A stretch of 64,000 nt of DNA from Chryseotalea sanaruensis. Lineage in GTDB: Bacteria; Bacteroidota; Bacteroidia; Cytophagales; Cyclobacteriaceae. Below, one piece after another: positions 52,726 through 60,001 of this stretch (position 1 is the first letter of the stretch; each line of letters begins with the position of its first letter). Position numbers and translations under genes: made by a program. Below the pieces are notes generated by a model. The model ran no database searches, was not told the origin of the DNA, and saw nothing but the letters and a program-made list of their open reading frames with translations. The stretch covers positions 434,001-498,000 of the forward strand of contig NZ_BHXQ01000003.1 in NCBI RefSeq assembly GCF_003990915.1, read 5' to 3'.

Positions 52726-54552
52726 ATGCGCGCACGTCTCTGGATTTTTGCTAAACTAATGCTCTACTGGATGCTTTTTATGTCAGTCATCCGCATTAGT
52801 TTTCTCGTCTATAACTTCGATTTAAGTAGTCAGCTCACTTTCAAGGAAATCCTGTTGTCGCTGGCATATGGCATGCCTATGGATTTAAGTATGGCAGGCT
52901 ATGTTATGCTTTTGTCAGGACTTTTTTTAACCGCATCTACACTCATTAAAGGCCGCTGGATTTACTATGCACTTTTTAGCCTATCCATGATTGCCTTGTT
53001 TTTGCAAATCATAATAGTTATAGTCGATATTGAACTTTACAGACACTGGGGTTTTCGCATGAACAACACTCCCCTATTTTACATGGGCTCTGGTGCATTA
53101 GGTAGCATTGATATATGGGTAGCCATTAAAGTATTGTTAATTGGTGCTGCATTAGCCTTTGCCCTTGTTTGGCTTTACTTACGATGGATTGCACCAACTA
53201 TCTGGAATTTAATCGCTGCCCCTAAAAAATCAGCTCTCATATTCCTGCTACTGACTGCCTCAATGGTGCTCTGCATCAGAGGAAGTTTTACGGTGGCTAC
53301 CATGAACACAGGCTTTGTTTATTTTCATACAACAAAAATGTATGCCAACCATGCTGCAATAAATGTCGTCTGGAATTTCTTCAGAAGTCTGAGCAGTAGT
53401 GCCCGTGTTGTGTACCCTGAAACTTTTTTTGATCAGCAACTTACTGAAAAACATTTTCAAGAACTTTATCCTGTTAGCGATTCAACCTACAGCATACTGA
53501 ACACGCCAAAGCCCAATGTTATACTGGTTATCATAGAAAGTTATACGGCAGCTGTTATAGAAGTTCTTGGTGGTGCCCCAGGTGTTACACCACGCATTAA
53601 CGAACTCAGTAAAGAAGGTATAATCTTTGATAATTTTTATGCCAGCGGCACACGTACTGATAAAGGACTAACCGGTATTCTGAGTGCCTATCCTTCTCAG
53701 CCCAATTCCTCTATCATTAAATTTCCGGGTAAAACACAAAATCTCCCATCGTTAAATAAAAAAATGGAAGCACTAGGCTATAGAACTTCATTTATTTATG
53801 GTGGTGATGCTGACTTTGCCAACTTCAGGTCCTACATAACAGCTTCAGGATTTGATGCCCTTACTGAAGATGAAGATTTTGATAGAGATTTAAATAACTC
53901 AAAATGGGGTGTGCATGACGGCTTTGTTGGTTTACGAGTACTTGAAGAATTGGATACAACACAGGCTCCATTTTTTAAAGTATGGTTAACACAAAGTAGT
54001 CACGAGCCTTTTGACGTTCCTGCAAAACCTAAGTTTACAGACAACACCCTCGACCATCGATTCTTCAATTCTTGTCATTATACAGATAGTTGTATTGGTG
54101 CTTTTATAGACAAACTTAAAACCAGAAAAGATTGGGATAATACTTTGGTAATCCTTACTGCAGATCATGGACATACCTTGCCAGGCAATCAGATTTTGCA
54201 ATCAAAAGAACGTTTCCAAATACCGCTACTCTTTTTAGGTGGTGCGCTCAAAACGGACTCTGTTATTCATACCGTGGGGAGTCAGACTGATATTGCTAAT
54301 ACCTTACTGGCCCAATTAAACGCTGCCTCACCTGAATTTATCTTCAGTAAAAATCTTTTCGCCAATACGATAAATCAGCATGCAGCGTTCTTCTTCCACG
54401 ATGGCTTTGGATTTGTATTACCAGAGAATAAGCTTATGGTTTATGACAACACCGCTAAAATTTTTGTAAAAGTTGAAAATGTAAGCGAAGCTGAAATGGA
54501 ATTAGGAAAAGCTTATCAGCAAAAATTGTATTCAGATTTTAATAAACGATAG
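52726..54552 (+). CDS. LTA synthase-family sulfatase
   Basis: Starting at 52726 (MRARLWIFAKLMLYWMLFM), the 608-residue protein has five membrane segments in the first 190 residues and a C-terminal sulfatase-fold domain. Metal and catalytic features: LVIIESYTA (Glu), GTRTDKGLTG (Thr311 as the likely nucleophile), VWLTQSSHEPF and LTADHGHTLPG. Gram-positive relatives polymerise glycerol phosphate; Bacteroidota relatives act on phosphorylated lipids or LPS (phosphoethanolamine-type transfer). The substrate here is unknown. The following gene starts 21 bases downstream. Confidence 0.9.
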   Translation: MRARLWIFAKLMLYWMLFMSVIRISFLVYNFDLSSQLTFKEILLSLAYGMPMDLSMAGYVMLLSGLFLTASTLIKGRWIYYALFSLSMIALFLQIIIVIVDIELYRHWGFRMNNTPLFYMGSGALGSIDIWVAIKVLLIGAALAFALVWLYLRWIAPTIWNLIAAPKKSALIFLLLTASMVLCIRGSFTVATMNTGFVYFHTTKMYANHAAINVVWNFFRSLSSSARVVYPETFFDQQLTEKHFQELYPVSDSTYSILNTPKPNVILVIIESYTAAVIEVLGGAPGVTPRINELSKEGIIFDNFYASGTRTDKGLTGILSAYPSQPNSSIIKFPGKTQNLPSLNKKMEALGYRTSFIYGGDADFANFRSYITASGFDALTEDEDFDRDLNNSKWGVHDGFVGLRVLEELDTTQAPFFKVWLTQSSHEPFDVPAKPKFTDNTLDHRFFNSCHYTDSCIGAFIDKLKTRKDWDNTLVILTADHGHTLPGNQILQSKERFQIPLLFLGGALKTDSVIHTVGSQTDIANTLLAQLNAASPEFIFSKNLFANTINQHAAFFFHDGFGFVLPENKLMVYDNTAKIFVKVENVSEAEMELGKAYQQKLYSDFNKR

Positions 54553-54573
54553 TTTACAACAATCGTAGCTCAG

Positions 54574-55284
54574 ATGAAAAAATATTATTCACTATCCATT
54601 CTGTTACTACTGTGTACGCTAACGCAAGCACAAGACTTTGGCCTTTCATTTTCTTACTTCATTCCAAAGAATGGATACTTCTCTACACCCATTAGTCCCT
54701 TTTCACTTAGAGGCGTTGGTGTAAATTTTAACAACTACATATCATTAGAAACTGGCGCTTCGCTTTATCGCATGTCGGGTCTGATGGTAAAAGACATACC
54801 CCTTAGTACAAAAGAACCTATTGTTGGTCCTAACTTCACGCTTTTTGTTCCCGTGCAACTCGTTTTTGCACTCAGGGGTAATGGTGCATCTTTCGAGATA
54901 AAGGGTGGTGGATTTGGCTTTTTGCCCTTTGCCAATAAACTAAACTTTGGTCACCTAGATAAAGCCATACGCACCGCGGAGAACTGGCAAGTTGCTAATG
55001 CCGAGGCGAGTTTTAAAAGTCAGCCAGGTTATGGTTGGATGGCTGGTGCGGAATTAACCGTAAATGTTACAAAACAGATAGGTATATCGTTAGAAACTAA
55101 TTACTTGGCAGGCGCGGCAGGTTTTGCTATGCAGGGTTCTTATACGGGTGGTAATGCTGCGCTTGAAACTAAGGATTTCAATTATGAGGATGCCAAAATG
55201 GACTTAACTGGATTAGAGTTTTCAGTGGGTGTATTTATGAGCAGTGGTGGTCAGGCTAAAGCCAAACCACGAAGAAGGAGATAG
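54574..55284 (+). CDS. Predicted secreted/outer-membrane protein, function unknown
   Basis: A signal peptide (KKYYSLSILLLLCTLTQAQ) precedes a 215-residue beta-rich domain: DFGLSFSYFIPKNGYFSTPISPFSLRGVGVNFNNYISLETGASLYRMSG and AGAELTVNVTKQIGISLETNYLAG. The end is basic (AKAKPRRRR). It looks like an eight-stranded barrel, but no family is recognised. It follows the sulfatase gene by 21 bases and is probably co-transcribed with it. Confidence 0.6.
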   Translation: MKKYYSLSILLLLCTLTQAQDFGLSFSYFIPKNGYFSTPISPFSLRGVGVNFNNYISLETGASLYRMSGLMVKDIPLSTKEPIVGPNFTLFVPVQLVFALRGNGASFEIKGGGFGFLPFANKLNFGHLDKAIRTAENWQVANAEASFKSQPGYGWMAGAELTVNVTKQIGISLETNYLAGAAGFAMQGSYTGGNAALETKDFNYEDAKMDLTGLEFSVGVFMSSGGQAKAKPRRRR

Positions 55285-55327
55285 CAGAAAGGCAGAACAA
55301 TTAGAGGATTTTGGTGTTATAGGTGCA

Positions 55328-55804
55328 ATGAAAATTTACACCATAAAACGCACTCAGTTTTTACCGATAAGCCTTCAGGAGGCCTGGGATTTCTTTTCTA
55401 CGCCTAACAACTTAGAAAAGATTACACCCAAACACATGGGCTTCAATATTTTATATAGATCCGGAGGAGAGAAAATGTATCCCGGGCAGCTTATCCGTTA
55501 TAAGGTATATGGTTTGCCGTTTATACCTATGCATTGGGTAACAGAAATTACACATGTTCAAGAACCCAATTACTTTGTAGATGAGCAGCGTTTTGGCCCA
55601 TATGCGTTGTGGCATCACCAGCATCAGTTTAAGGAGATGACAGGTGGGGTTGAAATGGTAGATGAGGTAAATTATGGCATTCCTTTGGGGCTACTAGGGC
55701 GTTTAGCGAATCTGATGTTTGTAGGCCGCACGGTAAATGCTATTTTTGATCATCGTTATAAGGTGTTAGAGGAGTATTTTGCGGATAAAGTAAAAGTTAG
55801 TTAA
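55328..55804 (+). CDS. SRPBCC-family protein of the carotenoid cluster
   Basis: The ATG at 55328 gives 158 residues beginning MKIYTIKRTQFLPISLQEAWDFFSTPNNLEKITPKHMGFNILY. The upstream frame extension overlaps the previous gene out of phase and is rejected. The stretch MYPGQLIRYKVYGLPFIPMHWVTEITHVQEPNYFVDEQRFGPYALWHHQHQF is typical of the cell-division-inhibitor-like SRPBCC proteins often located in Bacteroidota carotenoid operons. It ends 1 base before the CrtZ-like ATG. Role in the pathway is not known. Confidence 0.75.
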   Translation: MKIYTIKRTQFLPISLQEAWDFFSTPNNLEKITPKHMGFNILYRSGGEKMYPGQLIRYKVYGLPFIPMHWVTEITHVQEPNYFVDEQRFGPYALWHHQHQFKEMTGGVEMVDEVNYGIPLGLLGRLANLMFVGRTVNAIFDHRYKVLEEYFADKVKVS

Positions 55805-55805
55805 C

Positions 55806-56300
55806 ATGGATTGGATTACGATTAGTCTTTGTGTCATTATTGCGATTGGTACTTTTTTGTTTTGGGAATTTGTTGCCTGGTTTACACACAAATATGTAAT
55901 GCACGGCTTCTTATGGACATGGCACAAGTCGCACCACACTGTACATGATCATGCCGTGGAAAAGAATGATTGGTTTGCTGTAGTGTTCAGTATACCTTCA
56001 ATTACACTCTTTATTATTTCAACAACTGTTTACAAAAGTCCCTACTTATTTTCTGTAGCAGTGGGCATACTTTGTTATGGGCTATTCTATTTAATTTTTC
56101 ACGATGTAATTGTGCACCAACGTATAAAGTGGAGACCAAAGAAGCGAAGCAATTATTTAAATAGAATGATTCAAGCACACTATATACATCATGCTAAACA
56201 CACCAAAGAGGATTGTGAAGCCTTTGGTTTTTTAATAGCACCAAAAAAATATGATGTGAATCACCTGGAACTAAAAAAAGATCGTCAGGCAACACAATAG
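55806..56300 (+). CDS. crtZ: Beta-carotene 3-hydroxylase (CrtZ-like)
   Basis: The 164-residue membrane protein of the fatty-acid hydroxylase superfamily has the four histidine motifs that bind a di-iron centre: HKYVMH, HKSHH, HDVIVHQ and HYIHHAKH. Family length is 160-180. Known reaction: O2-dependent hydroxylation of beta-carotene to zeaxanthin. It sits between the SRPBCC gene (1-base gap) and the lycopene cyclase (11-base gap), which matches the Bacteroidota carotenoid cluster. Confidence 0.85.
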   Translation: MDWITISLCVIIAIGTFLFWEFVAWFTHKYVMHGFLWTWHKSHHTVHDHAVEKNDWFAVVFSIPSITLFIISTTVYKSPYLFSVAVGILCYGLFYLIFHDVIVHQRIKWRPKKRSNYLNRMIQAHYIHHAKHTKEDCEAFGFLIAPKKYDVNHLELKKDRQATQ

Positions 56301-56311
56301 ATCCAACAGTT

Positions 56312-57010
56312 TTGAACGAACATTATTTATATCTCGCGTTAGACATAGGATCTATTTCATTTCCTTTTCTATTTAGTTTTTATCATAAAGCAAATTTTTC
56401 TAAGGAATGGAAATTTTTATTTCCCGCCTTACTAATAACAGCACTAATTTTTATAATCTGGGATGAAGTGTTCACTCAAATGGGTATTTGGGGGTTCAAT
56501 AGTCGTTATCTTACCGGCATATACCTTGGTAGTTTGCCTTTGGAAGAGGTGTTATTCTTCCTCTTCATTCCTTATGCTTGTGTTTTTATTTATTTTTCTT
56601 CGCAGCATCTCGCCAGCAGAGATTATTTAAAACCTTATAGCACTGTAATCACTTGGGTAATAATAGGATTTGTGTTGATAACGGGGGTATTGAATACGCA
56701 TCGTTGGTATACATCGGTTACTTTTATAAGTCTTGGTATTTTTCTACTAATGCATTTGTATTGGTGGAAGAGCGAATATCTAGGAAAGTTTTACTTTGCT
56801 TACATTTTTGTTTTAATTCCATTCTTTCTGGTAAACGGAGTGCTTACCGGTTCTTTCATTGATGAAGAAGTGGTTTGGTACAATAATGCAGAGAATCTAA
56901 ATATACGAATGGGCACAATCCCATTTGATGATTTGTTTTACAACATGTTGATGTTGTTAATGGTGACAACTTTGTATGAAGCTTTCAAAAAAAGATTTGG
57001 AGCGAAATAA
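56312..57010 (+). CDS. Lycopene cyclase domain protein (CrtYcd-type)
   Basis: The 232-residue protein starts at TTG 56312; no in-frame ATG lies upstream of the first membrane segment. It has about six to seven membrane segments with two related halves: LFSFYHKANFSKEWKFLFPALLITALIFIIWDEVFTQMGIWGFN and LPLEEVLFFLFIPYACVFIYF, then WWKSEYLGKFYFAYIFVLIPFFLVNGVLTG and IPFDDLFYNMLMLLMVTTLYEAF. LEE/FDD pairs are conserved in heterodimeric and fused CrtYc/CrtYd cyclases. Known function: cyclisation of lycopene to beta-carotene. It follows the CrtZ-like hydroxylase. Confidence 0.83.
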   Translation: MNEHYLYLALDIGSISFPFLFSFYHKANFSKEWKFLFPALLITALIFIIWDEVFTQMGIWGFNSRYLTGIYLGSLPLEEVLFFLFIPYACVFIYFSSQHLASRDYLKPYSTVITWVIIGFVLITGVLNTHRWYTSVTFISLGIFLLMHLYWWKSEYLGKFYFAYIFVLIPFFLVNGVLTGSFIDEEVVWYNNAENLNIRMGTIPFDDLFYNMLMLLMVTTLYEAFKKRFGAK

Positions 57011-57042
57011 AAACTCGAGTTGCGTTTAAATTGATTGTATAA

Positions 57043-57068
57043 AAAAGGCTCCTATTTCGGAGCCTTTT
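57043..57068. terminator. Bidirectional terminator overlapping the end of the basic-protein gene
   Basis: AAAAGGCTCC at 57043-57052 and GGAGCCTTTT at 57059-57068 form a perfect stem with A- and T-runs at both ends. It serves the cyclase gene (+) and the convergent basic-protein gene (-), whose stop codon lies inside the stem. Confidence 0.8.
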
Positions 57069-57327
57069 CAGTTTTCACTTTCTTTTTCTTCTTCTCACCG
57101 TTTAAGGCACCCTCCATTTTAGTAATAGATTTTGAAGCGGCTTGTGCTTTTTTCAGATCGCGCTTAATTTGTTCAGCTATTCTACCCGCAATCTTCTTTG
57201 CACTTTTAGCAACTAATTTTTTCAGCTTTCTTCCTGCACGCGCTCCTTCAATTGAGGTTATCGCGGTACTGAATGCTTCTGATAAGTCTGATGCAATTTT
57301 TCTTTTGTTCAATTTATTCTTCTCCAT
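57052..57327 (-). CDS. Small lysine-rich basic protein, possibly histone-H1-like
   Basis: Starting at the ATG at 57327 (MEKNKLNKRKIASDLSEAF) the protein has 91 residues; an upstream ATG at 57360 lacks support. The middle is helical and Lys/Ala-rich (GRKLKKLVAKSAKKIAGRIAEQIKRDLKKAQAASKSI), and the end is nearly all Lys (GEKKKKKVKTEKAPK). The composition suggests nucleic-acid binding, as in histone H1-like proteins, but no specific family is recognised. The last three codons and stop lie inside the terminator hairpin. Confidence 0.6.
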   Translation of the reverse strand: MEKNKLNKRKIASDLSEAFSTAITSIEGARAGRKLKKLVAKSAKKIAGRIAEQIKRDLKKAQAASKSITKMEGALNGEKKKKKVKTEKAPK

Positions 57328-57409
57328 AACAAGTGGCAAATGAACACTCAATGTATGCAATGTTATGTAAATAATAAGTGTGGTAACATAAACTTAACAT
57401 TGAAGAGGC

Positions 57410-59827
57410 TTATTCATATCGCAAGGAGTCGATAGGTTTAGCCGAAGCCGCTTTAATAGATTGGTAACTCACAGTAAGCCATGCAATTAGAATAGATACA
57501 ATTGCACTTCCTATAAAAATAAGGGGGCTTAATTCAATTCTATATGGAAAATCAGCTAACCACCAATTCGCTAAATACCAACCTAAGCCTATAGCTGGAA
57601 TAAGTGCAATCAGCACCAGAATTACAAATTCTTTAGATAATAGCAACGAAAGGTTTGTAACGGAGGCTCCCAAAGCCTTTCTGATACCAATTTCTTTGGT
57701 GCGTTGTTCTGTAGTAAAAGCTGCAAGTGCAAATAATCCCAAACAAGCAATGGCGATAGCTAGTGAAGAGAATACGGTGAAGATATCACGCAAACGTTGT
57801 TCCTCTCTGAATAAGGTGTCAAAATTTTCATCTAAGAATACATACTCAAAAGGATCACCTGGTGCATATTGTTTCCAAATAGCTTCTACAGATGCGATGA
57901 CATCTTTTGGTGAACCATTATAACGGATGTACAAATTAGAAGACTGCTCGGTAAGTCTTATCAAGACTGGCATAACCTTCTTTTTTAGTGATTCAAAATT
58001 AAAGTCTTCAACTACACCAACAACTTGAATCGTTTGTGGTGTTTCGAAATTAAAATCGATAATTTCCTTACCTACGCCCTCGGTCCAGCCAAATTCACGC
58101 ATAGCAGATTCGTTGATTATACAAGCCATTGAATCGGAAGCAAAATCTTTCGACAAAAACCTACCTTCCTTTATGGTAAACTTCAACACATCTTCATGAT
58201 CCCAATCAGCATAATATTTCATTAGGAGATGATCTACCTCTACACCTTTGGCACGAAACACATTAATGTTGTTTGCTCCGGGAAAGGTATTGTTGGCGTA
58301 AGATGCACCCACTACACCACTTTGCTCAATGATAGAATTCTTAAACGCAGGTCGTTGTGTATTCAGGCGATTTACATTTTTCAATACCAGTACGTTGCGC
58401 TGGTCCAAACCCATGTTCTTGTTTTGCATATGATCGATTTGCAAATACACAACCATGGTGGCTATAATTAAAAAGATAGAGACTGCAAATTGAAACACTA
58501 CCAATGAGCTACGAACGCCTTTGGTTTTCATACCACCACGTACCTTTCCTTTTAATACTTCTACCACATTGAATGAAGTAAGATAAATAGCTGGATAACT
58601 GCCCGCCAAAAAACCTACTAACAAAACAAGTCCTGCAGCAGATATAAAAAACATGGGATCTTGCAACGCTTCAAGAGTCAATTGCTTACCAGATAGTAAA
58701 TTGAAATATGGTAGGGAAGCATAGCAAACAAAAATAGAAATGACTACTGCTATTAAACTATATACAAATGATTCAGACAAAAACTGCCACACCATTTCTC
58801 CACGTTGAGAACCAAGTGTTTTACGTAAGCCTACTTCTTTGGCTCGACCAGCAGACTGTGCTGTAGAAAGATTCATAAAATTGATGCAAGCCAGTAGCAA
58901 GATAAAAATACCGATACCGGAGAAAATGTAGACGTATCTAATATCGCTTGTTGGTTCTAAATCATCCGGAAATTTATTTCGTAAATGGGAATCTACAATA
59001 GGATAAGCGACATAACTATAGATACCGCCTTGCTTTTTAAACTCATCAAAATTAATTCCAAGACCTTGCTCCAATTCTACGCCAACGTATTTGGCCACCA
59101 CATCTTCCAATTTTGCATTTACATCTTCGAGCTTTGTCTGTGGATTAAGTGTTACGTATGTTTGTAGTGAGTTACCTGTCCAGCCGGGAAAGATTTCATT
59201 AGGATCGTCTAAGATAGTGGAGAAAGAAAGTAAAGCTGAAAATTTCAAATGTGAATTCGTTGGTGCTTCTTTCACAATACCAGTTACCTTGAAGGTCTCG
59301 TTACCATTTCCGATTACAAGCATTTTACCCAGGGGCTCGCTTTCAAAATATTTTTTAGCAACCGACTCAGTAATGACCACTGAATTTGGTTCTTTTAATG
59401 CCGTTGCTCTATCACCAGCCAATAATTCGAAACTGAAGAAGTCAAAGAAATTAGAGTCTGCATAATGTATATTAAATTCAGAGAAAATTTTCTCTTCATA
59501 TTTAAATACAACACCTCTGTTTCTGCCAAAGGGGTTTAAGCGTGTCATTGATTCTACACCAGGAATTTCATCCTGCATGGTTGGCCCTAGCGGCAAACAT
59601 GAATTAGTAGTAAAAATTTCTTGACCAGCAATTTTACCATGTAAACCAATACGGTACATATTTTCTACATTACTGTGAAAACGATCGTAGCTAAGCTCAT
59701 CTTTCACATAAACAAAAATCAGTAAGCAACAAGCAATACCGATAACAAGCCCGGAAATATTAATTGCCGAATAAAATTTATGCTTTTTTATATTTCGGAT
59801 GGCTATTTTGAAATAGTTGGTCAACAT
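57410..59827 (-). CDS. ABC transporter permease (MacB/FtsX type), 1
   Basis: The 805-residue protein has the full MacB-like layout. An N-terminal helix (LTNYFKIAIRNIKKHKFYSAINISGLVIGIACCLLIFVYVKDEL) and a large periplasmic domain precede an FtsX membrane core (CINFMNLSTAQSAGRAKEVGLRKTLGSQRGEMVWQFLSES). A second MacB domain and a second core follow (IACLGLFALAAFTTEQRTKEIGIRKALGASV). GLRKTLG and GIRKALG are the coupling motifs. Bacteroidota members often export lipids or peptides or respond to antimicrobial stress. No ATPase gene is nearby. Confidence 0.9.
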   Translation of the reverse strand: MLTNYFKIAIRNIKKHKFYSAINISGLVIGIACCLLIFVYVKDELSYDRFHSNVENMYRIGLHGKIAGQEIFTTNSCLPLGPTMQDEIPGVESMTRLNPFGRNRGVVFKYEEKIFSEFNIHYADSNFFDFFSFELLAGDRATALKEPNSVVITESVAKKYFESEPLGKMLVIGNGNETFKVTGIVKEAPTNSHLKFSALLSFSTILDDPNEIFPGWTGNSLQTYVTLNPQTKLEDVNAKLEDVVAKYVGVELEQGLGINFDEFKKQGGIYSYVAYPIVDSHLRNKFPDDLEPTSDIRYVYIFSGIGIFILLLACINFMNLSTAQSAGRAKEVGLRKTLGSQRGEMVWQFLSESFVYSLIAVVISIFVCYASLPYFNLLSGKQLTLEALQDPMFFISAAGLVLLVGFLAGSYPAIYLTSFNVVEVLKGKVRGGMKTKGVRSSLVVFQFAVSIFLIIATMVVYLQIDHMQNKNMGLDQRNVLVLKNVNRLNTQRPAFKNSIIEQSGVVGASYANNTFPGANNINVFRAKGVEVDHLLMKYYADWDHEDVLKFTIKEGRFLSKDFASDSMACIINESAMREFGWTEGVGKEIIDFNFETPQTIQVVGVVEDFNFESLKKKVMPVLIRLTEQSSNLYIRYNGSPKDVIASVEAIWKQYAPGDPFEYVFLDENFDTLFREEQRLRDIFTVFSSLAIAIACLGLFALAAFTTEQRTKEIGIRKALGASVTNLSLLLSKEFVILVLIALIPAIGLGWYLANWWLADFPYRIELSPLIFIGSAIVSILIAWLTVSYQSIKAASAKPIDSLRYE

Positions 59828-59921
59828 AATTGTAAGGGTTGGTGGTATTCAGACGGTTGAATGGTTGCAAAGGTTGCTTGTTATTTATATAATTTTCTAC
59901 TAATCCATTTAGAACGGAGAG

Positions 59922-59969
59922 AATCCGTCTGACCGCTGAATACTTACGTATGTACCGGTCTGACGGATT
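59922..59969. repeat. Dispersed palindromic repeat (CGTCTGACGGAT family), copy 3
   Basis: AATCCGTCTGACCG at 59922-59935 and CGGTCTGACGGATT at 59956-59969 are inverted repeats with one mismatch. It lies in the 174-base gap between two permease genes. Confidence 0.7.
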
Positions 59970-60001
59970 TCATGTCAAGAGATGGATTCGAAGTTTTCTA
60001 T

